From Bugulina stolonifera (Eukaryota > Bryozoa > Gymnolaemata > Cheilostomatida > Bugulidae): a stretch of DNA of 64,000 nt. A model generated the notes under the pieces. That model saw only the letters and a program-made list of their open reading frames with translations. It searched no databases and had not been told where the DNA came from. The stretch is taken from contig OW285188.1 of the NCBI GenBank assembly GCA_935421135.1, forward strand, positions 18,763,233-18,827,232, given 5' to 3'. The position numbers and the translations under genes were made by a program. Shown here piece after piece: positions 1 to 13,900 of the stretch. Position 1 is the stretch's first letter; each line of letters starts with the position of its first letter.

Positions 1-1797
1 CTTTTTTACTAAAAGTAAAATTATATACACTGCACATGTGCATATATACGAATATTTAGTTACTCTTGTGACTTTTGGATAACAAATTCGAGACTTAGGG
101 GCTACTAAAACCAAGAAAACACACTAGTTGTGCTCATTTAACTAGTCGTAGCTAACTGCCTCACTGGTCTGAAAATACAATAGCGCTGTCACATATCCAT
201 GTTAACAAATTGTAAACAACAGGTGCACATATTCTGAAGGAACAGAGTATTGTTATTCTTTATCCATAAATATAAATATATCATATACATATAGGTAAAG
301 GCTACATGTATTATACAGTTAGGTATAATATTATACTATAGGCTTATGTATAGATAGCCCCATCGTATCTGTAGAAGTCTCACCCAAACCACCGGGTCTT
401 GCATGACTCAGACCTTGTCGGCACCTCTGTGGGTCTGTACAGTCACCCATTTCCTTGGCGTGTGTTTACGCTGTCCAGCCCCGGTTCTGACTCCCTCCCC
501 CTGTACTATGGCCTGTATGTTGTACAGCTGCCCCTCAGCTACCCAACCGGACACAACAGTATTGGTAACAATAGTGCGACTGACCATAGCATAGCTTGAT
601 AGCTTGTAGGCTCGACACTACTGAAAACTCTAGCCTAACTACAACTAGTAGCGGCGAGTAACAAATTCTACTCTGCCACTGACCACTTGCGGTGAGTATG
701 GTCCAATATAACAGTGACTACCTAAATAGGCTTACCTATATACATAATCTTACCTCGTGCATAAAACTTCATGAATTACTTATATGTAGGCTATACTTGT
801 GTTGTAAAGATCAGCGCGCTCACGATGCTCATGATGTAATATCCGAGTAACCTTGTTGAGCTAATAGACCGACTGTCTAAATATTTATAATTATTATTAC
901 AGATGTCTTTCTATAAAAATTCTAGTGCGACCTATGTTGTTGAACCCTACATGATGCTGGCCCTACTTGCAACAAAGAATAGAATAATATACATATGTAA
1001 TTGCTATAATAATAACAATATCCTTATTTTATAACTACGAGGTCAGTCCTCGCACATCAACCTGGTTGTGATTCTACTCAAAACACATTTGAGTCCAATG
1101 CCAGTTGTTCTTGGTGCACGGTCTCGGTCTGATCGGTGCACCCAACCCACTGAGCTACTGTAACTCAACTGAACTGCGAGTTTTCACACACAATTCCGTC
1201 AATCCGTGTCTAATTTTTCGATCAATTTAGATTGACTCCAGTTGAGTGAGTGAGATGAGCTGAAAATTATATCATGATCAATCAATCATAATTATTATGA
1301 CCCTGAAACGTGACTGTAAGTCAAAGTCCGGACTAGAGCAACATGTGCAGTTGAGTTCAAATCTTGACTTGGACCAGTGCCAGGCAGCTCGAAAGCAGCA
1401 CCTTACTTACCTTCATACCAATTTAGACTTCAGGTTTTTTCACAGAATTGGTGATTTACCACAAGTTCTTATTTCGTTGTATAGTTAGTTACTAAAACAC
1501 TTCCCTTGAACTTTTAGTTGGATGACATTTGGGAAAGTCCACATCACAAAAAATATTGTAATGGAATTTTATGTAAACGAGCGCCAAGTACAATAGCGTT
1601 TCCAACTTTGTTATATGATATATCTCTCACCAACTTTTATTGGTTGTTATTTGGCCAATAACGTAGCATGTAATTGGGGTGCGTAACAACAGTTACTATG
1701 GTGTCTCAAACAACGCTGTTCTGATTCAACACCATATTTTCAACTTCATTATTATTGCATACACGGATTTTCTCATCTGAAACATATCGACATAAAT
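1..1797. other. AT-rich intergenic, no supported gene
   Basis: Mostly AT-rich sequence. About 399-600 is GC-richer and open on both strands, but neither reading resembles a family I recognise and no paired splice sites frame it. Around 1060-1170 the minus strand has a tRNA-A-box-like stretch (TAGCTCAGTGG) without a convincing B box or cloverleaf. The RSPH1 promoter should lie just before 1798, but I see no clear TATA box there. Confidence 0.5.
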
Positions 1798-4700
1798 ATG
1801 TCAGACTTAGGATCTGATTACGAAGAGGAAGATCAAGGACCATATTTGGGAGTACGTATAAATAAATGCTGTGCTAATATAATATTGACTGTTTAGGAAA
1901 CGCTGTCAACGAGTATAAAATTCAAATTAGTTTACGGTAATATTTGTTTTGTGAAGCATTGATCGCACAACACCGAACTTGGCACTACAACTCAGTTTAT
2001 CTAATCAATTTTTATCATTATTTGATAAAACAAGAGTCTTTGTCTGAAAATTTACGTGAATCAGGAAAAAAGATAATTAATTTGGCCAGTGTTAAGTGTA
2101 CAACCACATGCTGCTTATGATTGTTACTCATATTTTTATATTTTTATTTTATATTTAATTTGTTCTTATCAGAATTAAACGGTTCATCAGAAGATATATT
2201 TCTGTTTTATCTACATGCATATAGCAATAGCTTCATACATATAGTGTGTTCACTTTTGATACTATTTTATGTATACTAATACTTCATACTTGTACTTCCT
2301 TCTTTCTAACTTCAGTAGTTGTAGATCTATGCACATATATTTTACAACTATTGGTTCAACTAGTGTAATGATTTTTCATTACTTGAACTTTGAAAACTAT
2401 ATTTGAAGGTTTTGTATTGTGCGTGCTTGCTTACAGATTGGGTAGCAGAGCTATGATTTTGTTGGTGTAAAGTATGTTATGTTATATATTAATTCTGTAG
2501 GAATATGAAGGAGAGAGAAATGAAAAAGAAGAGAGGCATGGACAAGGAAAAGCCACATTACCAAATGGTGACACCTATGAAGGGCAATATGATTCTGGAA
2601 AGAGACACGGACATGGCACCTACAGGTTCGCTGTAATGAAATAGTTCCTATAAAAATCATTTGAACCAAATATGTACATGGCTGTACATATTTTGTAACA
2701 GAAGCCTGTAATATAGGAGCAAATAATTTTAGATTTGCTGGTCATCTGTATTTATTTACAATTACTATAACTTTTCAGGTTTAAGCAAGGAGCTGGGGCT
2801 AGATACATAGGAGAGTATTCCAAAAACAAAAAACACGGACAAGGAACATTTATCTATCCTGATGGCTCAAAATATGAAGGTAATTCGATACTTTTTGGGA
2901 GCGAAGTTAATACCCGTTTAAATAATGGTTCAACAGCGCAGTGTTGCATAATTTTAGCTGGCAGTTGTATACATACAGCTTGCATAATTTTAATGTCTTA
3001 GTAATAAAAAAATTTGTTGTTCAATGAAAATATCAAAAATGTAAATTGTAGGTAGTTGGGTTGACGACCAGAGATGTGGGTTTGGGAAATATTCCTACAT
3101 CAATGGAGATTACTATGAAGGAGAATGGCAGAACCATGTAAGACATGGCCAGGGAACGTATTACTGGGCAGAGACAGGATCCAAATATGTAGGAACATGG
3201 AAAGAGGGACGCATGGAGGGAGCTGGTGAATTAGTACACGCAAATCATAAATATGTTGGAAGTTTCAAGGAAAATAGAGTAAGTATATGTGATAATATGA
3301 AGTTCGAATTTCTAAAGATAACAACACACTCAACATCCTGCCGTATTTTAAAATAATTCCAAAACTTGTTTGATTGATATACTTTTGTGCAACACATGTA
3401 AAAAGGGACATACATGTTTACATTAGGTTTCACACTTAATGATGTAATGAGTAGGCACAAATATTCTGATTACTGAACATATAATTGTGACCACTATAAT
3501 ATTGTAATGGTTTCTGTGATTTGGTGCGGTCGTCCTTGGACGACTGCCGACCCAGAATTGAAGTGCCTATGAGTGGTGCTAGGCCTTCGCATTACATGAA
3601 AGATCGAGCGGTCTCAGTAGCCCAATAACTACCAGAGACGACCCATCTGGTCCCAAGTCTGACCTTCAGACTATACTTTGAAAGAGAGTGATCCGACCTA
3701 GTAGGCGGTTCGCTAGGCGAATGACCTGACAAAAGGAAGTGAAAGTCTCTGTATCAAGTATAGATGTGTCTTTATTGAAAGCCAAGTGAAGACTGAGACA
3801 ATGAACAGTAAAACAATGCCCTTTATATAGTATAAGGACTTCCGCCCGACGTAGTGTCGGGGAAAGACGACATAAGGTCGTCCGGAAGTTGCGCAACAAC
3901 ATGGCCGCCGGAAGCCCGACGGCCGACCCAAAATAGGTCGAGTTATACAAAAGTTGCTTATAATGGTCCAATTCATGTACAAAATGAATATCAAGGGATT
4001 CTGAGAGGTCGGGCCTCTGTACATGGGTATAAAAGGCATTAAAAGACTTAGTAATAATCATACATGAATGCACATCAGTATGTAATGGGTATAAACGCAT
4101 GGATCCACATATACAGACAGTAATTAAATGGTTTAACATGCAATACAGTTGAATGTGGGTGTACGAGCAGCTAGTTATGAGAGTTTGAGTGTTAGCTGAG
4201 TAGCACTGTGACAACTACTAGGCACTTAGGGTGCTGTAGGGCTTTGTCCGGTAGCTGGAGTCGTATACAAATGTCCTGTACTATTACAATATAGCAGAAT
4301 ATAATTCTTTTAGCCTGATTCCAAAGGAAAATATGTATTTGATATCGGGTGCCAACAACACGGTACCTACATTGGTGTGGAGCAGCCAGATGAGAAGGCA
4401 GAAGAGGAGGAAACAGCTCCCACTCTCATACCAAAATGGAAGGCGGGAGATATTACAGAGATTAAACTGGAGCCAGAAGAAGATGAACTGGCAGCTGATG
4501 TTCCTGGTGATGCTCCAACAGACCCTGCAGCCGACCCTGCAGCAGGTCTGTATTGAAACTATGCATAACTATAACTACGTGTCCATAACAAATATTATTA
4601 TTATTACTTTGCAACGCGCCTGCATGAAAAATCACATCTTGAAATTGCCTTCTCTTTGTCAGATAATAATATATTTATACATACATGTACTTGTACATTT

Positions 4701-5985
4701 AGTAGCGAATAAGTATATACATGTATGCATACTAAAAGTGCATGTGCACTTTGTAGTGTTTAGGCGTGCAGGCACAAAACTATGGCGAAACTTTTTATTG
4801 CAAAATAAGATGATATGCCTTTGCTTGGCTCTGGTCTTCAAAATGTTTTCTAACTTTCTAAAATGTGACTATTGAAGCAGTTGTAATCATGATATATTAT
4901 ACACATGTACACATACAAAAAAATTATACTGCATATAACTGATGCTGTAATAATGCTTATAGGCAAACAGTAATACATTACATAAAATTTTACATATACA
5001 ATGTAATTGATCAGGTAAGATTGTGTGTCCTAAATGTATCCAGCATGTACATTGTACAGTAACTATGTACTTTATTTTAATCTTGGTGAATGGTGATAGT
5101 ACATGTACAAGCTGCATATAAATTTAGTATGTGATTATTGCAGATCTATTTGTTGTGAACATTCTTTCTAATTTATGATTATGAACTTTCAGTATGAAAT
5201 TTAAGGTTGCAAAAAATTGGCATTGTCGCTAAATTCAGTATTATAAATAATTATCTACATGTATATGACTGGTTGCAATGGTACATACCTTTACCATTTT
5301 CGTCAGAAATTTAAATGTTGTTGTTATCATTATCCATGATGTTGTCGAAACAATCAAACTGCATATACAGGTCATGCCTTTCTACCCTAGTACACAATAT
5401 GTTGGCGCTGACATCACTAACTTTGTGAGTTACAGGGTATAGGTGTAGAAGTGAATGAATTTCAGATAGCCTTTGCTGTTTGCTTAAACTGAAGCAGGAA
5501 AAATTGTTTTCTCTATATTTTATCAGTTGCATGACCATCCTTCCCCAAACCTCTACATTACATATCCCTCTCTGGAAAAGCAGCATTGCGCAACAACTAA
5601 ATGAATACAAATATGATCTATATAAGTGTGATACATAGTGCAATCAGGACAGAATTCTAGAAGGTCCATTGCTAGTTCCTACTGAGTAATAATAAGTCAC
5701 CATGTTATGTGGAAGGGTCATTGACTGGTTCATATTTGATTGTTTACAGATGGCGCTGCAGCAAACCCTGCAGAAAGTCAAGACTCAATACCCCCAACAG
5801 ATGGAGCTGATCCAGCCCCGCCAGAGGCAGCTGAAGCCCCTGCAGAAGAAGGTGGAGGCGGTGAAGAAGAGGCTGAACAGCCTGCACCAGAAGGTGAGGC
5901 TGAAGCAGAAGAACCTGAGCCAGACCCTGCAGACCCAGCAGCAGCAGCAGCGGCAGCAGAAGAAGAAGCTCCAGCTGAAGAATAA
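1798..5985 (+). CDS. RSPH1: Radial spoke head 1 homolog (MORN-repeat protein)
   Basis: Six exons: 1798-1851, 2501-2625, 2779-2879, 3052-3278, 4314-4545, 5750-5985. They total 975 nt, one open frame of 324 aa, close to the roughly 310 aa of animal RSPH1. After an acidic N terminus come six to seven MORN repeats, seen as [55 protein letters not shown] and YVGTWKEG. Next is the family signature [13 protein letters not shown], which is what separates RSPH1 from other MORN proteins. The C-terminal tail is acidic and rich in Ala, Pro and Glu. RSPH1 is a radial-spoke head component of motile cilia and flagella and sets the spoke-central-pair contact. The start is the first ATG and leads straight into the conserved acidic N terminus. 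The fifth exon acceptor is taken at the TTCTTTTAG before PDSKGKY. Intron 4 carries an LTR-like insertion and intron 5 a MITE copy. An ATTAAA signal lies near 6064. Confidence 0.9.
3530..4230 (-). mobile_element. LTR-like insertion in RSPH1 intron 4
   Basis: This block is clearly GC-richer than the intron around it. Read on the minus strand it has a TATA-like box (ACTATATAAAGG, about 3815-3830) followed 50-60 bp on by AATAAAG, the usual layout of an LTR promoter and polyadenylation signal. Long minus-strand frames of 182 and 108 aa over it resemble no known protein and look like chance openness. I could not fix TG/CA ends or a target-site duplication, so a solo LTR is an inference; another repeat type is possible. 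Confidence 0.35.
5430..5560 (-). repeat. Diverged copy of the 156-bp MITE family
   Basis: In intron 5 of RSPH1. It aligns by eye to the reverse complement of 55614-55769. Shared blocks include GATAGCCTTTG, GAAGCAGGA, TTCTCTA and CCCCAAACC in the same order and spacing. The outer ends are eroded compared with the copy at 55.6 kb. Confidence 0.55.
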
Positions 5986-6390
5986 ACTCCTAAAACGCCA
6001 TAACAATTCACTTCCTCACAATATGTTATTTAACTAAATATATAATTATAAAATATACACTTATTAAAACTTAATCTCAAGATTATTTCATTTTAAATTT
6101 AGTTTTATGTGAAGTAACCGAAAGGCATAAATATCTGCTTGCAGTAGCCACAATACTGTAACTGTGGTAAATCCTAACTTGATTATTACCTTTGTGATAA
6201 GGATAGTTCATACAGTAACATGCATTAGTAGGGTATGTAGGAGTGCTATGCAAAATGGGTGTTGCGCAACCCTGGCATTGGTGTAATCACAGTACATGTA
6301 CAATATAGTGGATAGTGTACAAGTCATGGTGATTGGTGAGTGGAGTTTGGTTCAATGTAGTGGTGGTAACACAGGCATTCATAGTAAGGT

Positions 6391-6475
6391 ATTGATTATA
6401 ATTGGAAGTTGTCCTCTCTCAATTTGTCTTTCTCTTATTGAGATTGGGAGATGACAACTTAAAATTATAATCAAT
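6391..6475. repeat. Imperfect fold-back hairpin
   Basis: Arms of about 35 nt (ATTGATTATAATTGGAAGTT... against ...AACTTAAAATTATAATCAAT) pair with few mismatches around a short loop. The arm core AAGTTGTCCTCTC recurs in a second hairpin at 31946-31987. It looks like a tiny MITE or a fold-back relic. Confidence 0.55.
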
Positions 6476-9400
6476 GGCTTATGAGTGCCCATGAGTTGTA
6501 AGTACTAAAGGACACTTAAAGTTAGCCTGGAAATCAGACTAACAGACCACGCTGGCCTATACGTTTGCCTCTAGTTAGGTTGACGTGAACCAATGGACTA
6601 GCCTAAAATATATTTCAGCAGTGATGAGTGCCTGTACACTAAGCAAAACTGTTTAGATCAGCAAGGCTGATGCCCAAGCTAATATTGTGCATGTATATTG
6701 CAGTGCTTTGGGCAACAATGTACAATGGTGTAATATTTGGGGTGATTACTTTATATTTATGCAATATGCAAAATGGTAAAACTAAATATTGGGTTAAGAT
6801 TAGCTGAAGAAATGTTCAGTCTAGATTAATTAGACCAAATATAATAAAAGCATTGAATAGTTGCCAGGATGCATAAAAATTTAGATGGGATCTAATTTAT
6901 TTCGATCTCGTGATTCTAATCAATGCTCTAGTCTTTAGGCACAACGAAGAGAATGCACTGTTAAATATTTGGATTATAATCTGCATTTTGCCTTTATGTA
7001 TGAGCATGGAGTAAAATTTACATAGATGTACAGGCCTATACAATGTCACAGAATATTACAAGTACTGAAGTAGATAAATATATAAATCATAATAAATCAT
7101 GGTAATCTGGAAGGAAGACAACTCTAGCACCAGCACTGCACAACACGTCTTTTAGTGACATATTTTTGGATTTGTCGGCACAATTTCGGTGTGAGCAGTA
7201 TTTTGGTGAGAAAATAAGAGACACCCTCAAGAAAATACATATTAAATCAATAATTTTCGAGCCTTTGGGCGACTTTTAGGAACTTTGAGTTTCGGGTATT
7301 GCTGTTCAATTATATTCATTTTTATTTTAGAAAACTTTTCTTGAATTTTTCAAAAACTAAATAGGCATAAAAGATGATAAATTAAAGTTATAAATTAAAT
7401 TATGATCATTCACAATTGGTATTATTTTTAGTTTATTTATAAAATATATTTACATTCATGATGAATGAATTTAATGAATCATTGTAACTTGACATAAATG
7501 CTGTAATTTAACTTGTAACGAATAATCATGATTGTGTTGTTGCAATTCAAACATAACATTGCAATTGAATTAATTAAAACAAATTCAATTGTGCCATTTG
7601 ATTATTAAATTATAGTTATTTTAAATTTTTATTGTTGTCACAGTGACAGTCATACTTATGTTACATCTGGATGTCATTGCTGAAGTTTTTTGTTTTATCT
7701 ATATATTTTATTATTTATGTTTTCAAATCACTAAGTTCCAAAACAACATTCAACTTGACTTAACCCTTTCTCCTCCCCTGCTACTACTATGAGTCCTGCC
7801 TCTTCACCACTGTCCTCTCATCTGTGATGTTTTTTTATACAATACAATAACAATTCATATAAATCATTCACAATGTGATTTATACTTTGAATCAAGTTCA
7901 CTCATCTAATTAAGTAAAGAAGAAAAATTCTACGCCTACTTAAACTTAGTAACCTTTAATTGAAAGTTCAGTAACCCTCTAATATACTGGTACTAAGGCC
8001 CAATTTACAATGCAATTTGAATAAATTATCAGTGGCCAAATAGTAATGACACGGCTGAAAGAAACTCTCAGTCTCAATCTATGCCCTTTGCCAGTTCGGT
8101 TGTGCTACATTACGGGGCCGGGGTTTGCTGGGGTTCGGTGCCGGGGTGACTCAAATTTGATCAAAATGTAATGAAAATAATTTATTTTAATTAAATTCAA
8201 TAAATAGAAGTGTATTTATTATATTTAAACTCAACTAGTCATCAAACAAACAAAAGTAATTGCTTCACCGAAACTGGTAGGAGTATTGGACTAGTCGACC
8301 GCTGTTGATAGTTATTAAAGAAATACCGGCCGCAACAATCTTGGCCTACAAAGTACTGGCCACTAGACAATTTGCCCTATTGGTTTCTTCATTGAGACTG
8401 TGTAGACAACTTCATAGTATCATCACTTATGTACTCTGGCACTGTATTGTATAAATATAACATGGATTTTCAAACACCCAATGTTGACCTGTGCACATCA
8501 ATATGAGATCATACAGTACAACTGAGAGGTGATTACCAACTTCGTACTCATTCAGTATATAGCTGGGGGGGATGCTTAGAACTATGGATTGATTTGAGGG
8601 AAAATAAACACATCAGGAGTATCCTAGTCAGAACAGGATTCAGTCACATGTATCAATTCCTGCCTTACCATGCTTCCTGTGTTGGTAATTCCAATACATT
8701 AATAATCAAATTTATTAGGCTAATTAATACAACACAAAATAATACAGATAGACTTTATATTGTATGCACTACAACAGATTTATTAGTATTCTAAAAACAT
8801 TATTAATTCAGTTTTGAACAGATATTTAGATTTATTTCTTATGTTTAAACCACTACTGTCTCACCATTCAATATTTGCAAAGAATACTGGTCATCTTATT
8901 TCATGAAGATTGATGTGCTGTTTGTCTTTGTAAACCTAGTGGCAGCCAAGATAAACTCATTTGAATATTGGCTATTATGACCTCCATTCAGCATTGAGAC
9001 CTGTTAAGTTCCTATGGCTATGCCTGTTCTAAGTCTATACTTGTAACTTATGTACATAGGTAAGCTACTAACATCAAATAGCCCAGTGATCTTATTGAGC
9101 CAACACTAACTGTCATTCTATAAATAACTCTTGTGCACAGTGATGAATAAGTAAGTTAGAGTCATGCCCACAAAAAACAATGCAATGCATTGCAAGTCCT
9201 ATGGCTATCTCTGTAGCACAGTTTTATATTAACTGCTTGAGTACTTCCAAAATTCCCAGCATAGGCTGATTGAAGGTGAAATCAGCCAATATTAAAATAG
9301 GGTTTTCTTGGCAGCAGCTAGGTTATCAAATACAGACAACACATCAATCTTACTGAGGAAGGATGGACAAGATTATTTGGTTATTTGATTATTTTGGTGC

Positions 9401-9854
9401 GACAGTAGTGGTTTAAACATTATAATAATATTAGTCCATATAACCGTAATGTACATAAAAAGTCTGTACTAATTTTCTGTTCTTGGTTAAATGTTTAATT
9501 TCACTAACAACATGCATAGGATGTGCAGTGAATGAAGTCGTAAGCTATAAATAGTTAAAACTGCACAACCAGTATACCAACATACAAATGAACTGCACAT
9601 GGAAAACAATATTTATACACATAAAATAATATGCAAAACAGAACAGCTAGACCTCAGTTAAACAACAGTAATAATACATGCATTATATTATATATAAAGA
9701 AGAGCAAAGTGTTGAGCTGCTACAGCATGACCACTTCACAACTCTCAAAAATGAAGCTTCAACAACCGCATGTATAGTGGAAATCAACCCATACAGTGTG
9801 GTGAAACTGTCCAGCAGTGTGTGTAGGCTGATTGTCACTATACATGCATTTTTT

Positions 9855-9983
9855 ACGTTGCTGAGGTGGCCATGATGGTAGCAGTCCCTTCACATGCTTG
9901 CCAGAGTGCAGGAGGTTGGTCGTAAAAGGGCATCTTCTTCTCGATGCTGATTTCCTGGGTCGTCGTACCAGTTCGGCCATAAC
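9855..9983 (-). other. Orphan exon-like segment, unidentified
   Basis: Read on the minus strand, an acceptor (TTATTACAG near 9984) opens a frame of about 40 codons. It contains IEKKMPFYDQPPALW, ends in a stop, and has normal coding-like composition. A second frame is also open here. I do not recognise the peptide and found no upstream exon, so it may be the last exon of a small gene, a pseudogene fragment or chance. Confidence 0.2.
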
Positions 9984-10080
9984 TGTAATAACATTAATAT
10001 CATCAGATCGCATTGGACCTACATGCATGTGTAAAAAGGCAGGATTTTATTATGCTATTATAGGTAAGTAGAATTTGCGA

Positions 10081-10270
10081 ATGTTCGAAAAAGACAGCTC
10101 GAAACAAGAAGTTTCGAACCTGGATGTTTAAAAAACTGCTAGTTCGAAACTCTACACCCCAATCCCCAACTCTCAGACTTCAACAAATTTGGGACAGTTC
10201 GAAACCGAACAGTTCAACACTGGACAGTTCGAAACCCCTAACCCCAACCCCCAGATTTCAACCAATTTTT
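10081..10270. repeat. Iteron repeat based on GGACAGTTCGAAAC
   Basis: Several degenerate copies of a 14-16 bp unit, GGACAGTTCGAAAC, lie head to tail and end at a CCCCTAACCCC...AGATTTCAACCAA segment. The same sequence in the same order occurs inverted at about 39680-39777. This is a dispersed repeat family and not a local microsatellite. Confidence 0.6.
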
Positions 10271-10951
10271 AATATTATTTTTTTATTGTTAATTGAGAGT
10301 TTTAGCTTTTAAATTGTATGGATAATCTCATTGACAAAAGATATTTGGGTAATCCAATAGCTGATTACTTAACAGTAGCAAACCAGCCCCAACTGCACTG
10401 GACTTGAAATCAGTGAGTGAGGTCAGAAACCTGGGTAGAGTAATAGTCTCCATGGCATAGAATTTTTTTATATTTTCGATCTAAAATTTGTTTATAGGGA
10501 AAAGGGACTTGGTGAGAATGCTGCTGATGCTCCACACCACTTTTTATAGCATATAAAATATATTTTATACATTCTATGTCAGTATGCCATAAATTTGGTG
10601 AACCAACATATTCTACACATGGATGGGCTATTTTACGGCTATAGATCATTATTTATTTTATCAACAAAGTAAATACATAGAAAAAGTAAAGACAATGTAC
10701 AATCTTGCATGCTATTTGTAGCAACAAACAGAACTAAGATATCTCAAGTAGTGTTGAAGTTATAAATATTTTAGTACATGATGTACAAATGTATGACACA
10801 GTTGAAAAATTAATTGGGCCTGTTGGGTATGTTATGCAATATTTAATTGGTCTTCAAAGGGTTAATAATAAGACCACCATCATTATTACTATGCATTTCT
10901 GTCTGCTATCTTTCGCGTAGGTCTACCATCATGCTATTTTAATCAGCAGTC

Positions 10952-13900
10952 ATGGAGAAATCCCCAAATTCAAGTGACGAAGAGTCGAAGCGAACATTAA
11001 TATGTAGGAATCTGCCTGGAAGGTAATAGTTCATTGATATTGATAGTTGATCAATAACTCCTGATTTTTCAAGTAGAAGAGTTTTATTTATCATACTGTA
11101 AGCATCATGGCTTGTAATTATTGCCCACATCTGAAATTATTCTGTGTCTCTGCTTTTAATATGTACACGTAGTAGGCACAAGTTTTGTGGTGGATTCATC
11201 AAGCGCAGGTTGTCACTACCTTATTATTATGGGATATAAGGAATATTGGCTACTTCAAGTAAATGTTGCTCTCAGAGTTCACAAACATAAACTGCATACT
11301 TATAGACAAACCAATGGTGTATGTGATTTTTGCAAAGTGGGTAAAATTTAGCCTGTAAGTCCTACATTTTATAATTAGTAACAGTGTAGGCCTAAGCAAT
11401 CTGCCGCTGAACTGAGAATTTATATATTATTTTAAATACATATTTATTATGTTGATGGATACTGAACATAATATTACCAAGGATTCATCAAGTAGCCGAG
11501 TTTAGACATTCGCTTCTTGGCTTTAATTACATGAATGACAGGAAATTTCAACGTGTAGTTCGATAGTAATCTGTGCTATTCCACAATCGTAATGCTTTTG
11601 GTTGAGGACCATTTATTACAATTTAGCAAAATGGTGAATCGTTCATAACATAGAATTTGAAACTCTTTTTAAAAATGTGTGCATATCTGTATATTGATGA
11701 CTCTGTGCTGTTTAATACTGTTCTCAACACCTTTGCTTCAGTCTCTGGAGTTTGTACGTGTTGCTATTCCTGTTGGCCATTCATTTACTTGTCCTGTTTG
11801 TATCCTATTACAGTGTTGCAAAAAGACAGGTGTTGAAGGAACACTTTGAAAAATTTGGAGAGGTGATTAAAGTATTGGTTAATACAGAGAAAGGTGCTGC
11901 CTCTGTAGAGTTTGCCACGCATCAACAGGCTGCTAATGCTAGAAATTTAGGTAGTCGGATACAATCTCAGGAGATTCTTTTATCTTGGAAAAAACAGACT
12001 CTGCGATCAAACTCATCCGGTAAGCAGTGATACCTTATCTTAGCCTACATGAAAATATCAGTATGGGTGAAGATGTGATACCTAATCACCTGTCTGGTTT
12101 TACATTAACTAGTTGGACAAATAACATTGTAGTTTTGCTACCAAACAAAATTTTCGGCATTACTAAATATAAAGACCATCTATTGAGGATAAATAGTTAA
12201 GGCTGAAAGCTCTTTTGCAACTAATTTAAATTATAAATAGTATTTCGGTCTTTGTGTGAACAGCCAATAACACTCCGTTCGTTACCATGTATTTTAGTCA
12301 CAGCTTATTTTGTACATTCTTCCCTTATGTCTGTTTGAACATCGGATCTCCGATAGAATGTATTGTTTTAACGATTATAGGTAATACAGGATATATAAGA
12401 TAATGTATAATTGTTATTTGGGAATTTTTCAGGGAACTTGTCCCAGTCTAAGGCATCTACAAGTTCAGCACTCTTTGGACGAGCACTGCAATCAGCTGTC
12501 GGCCCAAGACCTCCTCAGGCTACCAGAGCTCCAGTAAAGAGGGAACCTATAAGTGGAGGTCTGTATGATGATTTGCCTCCACCTAGTGACTGGAATGAAG
12601 AGGAAATTGCTGGAAACACATTCTCTGCTCCCAAGGTCAGACCTTCACAGCTGAAGGTTGTGTTGAATCTAGTGTGTGATTGAATTTAATTATCATTGGC
12701 TGATATACTGCAAATTCCAAACTTCCATTTTTTTAGCTCCTTCACTTTACTCAATTCAAATTCAGGTTTCAAAACCTGGTACAAGTAACAGACCATTTGA
12801 AGGTTTGTCTGTTTCTTGCTTTAATTGCAACACAATATTTTCTACAGTAAAGACAAGTGTATTATGAAATCATGCTGTTTTCCAAGTTTCACAAGTTCTT
12901 TGGTTTATTTGTTATTAGAACAAGTATAAATGGACTCGGGAGACAGCGGCAGCCTCTAGTGCCCGTGGACCTTCCACTTGGAAAGGTCCTCTACTCTTTG
13001 GTAAATCTAGCCAATCTGACAGTACTGCAGCTTCTGATGGCCCTTCCACTTCTGGTGCGAAGTTATTTGGTAGATCACTGCAACCTAAATCACAACTATT
13101 ACAAAGTGGGAAGATAAACATGCTTAGCCGACCCATTCAAAGTAAATCTGAAACATCAGCTGGTGGAGTGGGAAATATATTGGGTAAACCTAAGTTGGAG
13201 CCAACAGCAGAGGCTACTGGGAATCCTTTTGGAAAACAAATGCCCGAAGCATCTGCAGAAAGGAACAAGTTCACATGGAAATCAGTGCAGTCTAAATCGG
13301 ATACCAGCGTGTCTACAAAAACACCTCCTCTATCGTTTGCAAAGTCATTGTTTGGTAAACCAATTCCTAGTCAGTCTACTGAAGACCCAGAGGCTCCCTC
13401 CCTGGCTCCCTCCGCAGGCCCAGCAAATGCAGATGTACGTATCATGTATATTTTATTTTAAATTATCTACATGTAATGTAGAGAAGCAATGCTTTGCAGT
13501 GTGTCGGTCATTTCAAACATGCCCTCCATTTTGATAAATTTACATTTGGACTATACCCTCTACTTTCAAATGCATTTTATAGGGAAGGCGATCGGTCTCA
13601 CCCTCTCGCCGATCTATAATGAGTAGGCTGAGCCCTGCTAGACAGGTTCCTAGTAGGTCACACTCTCCTTTCTCTCAGATACCAACAACGGTTCTCACCC
13701 GAGCATCTCCAGTTCCTGCTCCTTCTGCAGATGTTGCAGATTCTGAGGATGATGGAGCCTCTACAGGTTTGTGGTAATTCTGTATACAGTCCTTGAATGT
13801 GGTGCAACCTACCATTATTTTATAATTTTATAATTTATTTATGCCGACAAGATAGTTATTCTGTGTATGAGGTTTTATGTAAAGCAGTTCCTGTTATTGG

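Larger units (their letters stand above)
5986..10951. other. Intergenic between RSPH1 and MCM3AP
   Basis: About 5 kb, AT-rich. It holds a fold-back hairpin (6391-6475), a short GC-rich patch near 8110-8150, an orphan exon-like segment on the minus strand (about 9855-9983) and an iteron-type repeat (10081-10270). I see no complete gene. The MCM3AP promoter should lie close to 10900; a TTTCGCG stretch occurs near 10910. Confidence 0.5.

Noticed and set aside
1060..1175. tRNA gene or tRNA-derived SINE
   Set aside because: The A-box-like motif is present but there is no matching B box or foldable cloverleaf.
3666..4214. 182-aa and 108-aa minus-strand frames
   Set aside because: They lie within the LTR-like block and show no retroviral or host domain; probably chance.
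12737..12802. Alternative acceptor after TTCAAATTCAG for the fourth MCM3AP exon
   Set aside because: It would leave phase 1 and create a stop in the next exon; the acceptor at 12736 keeps the frame.
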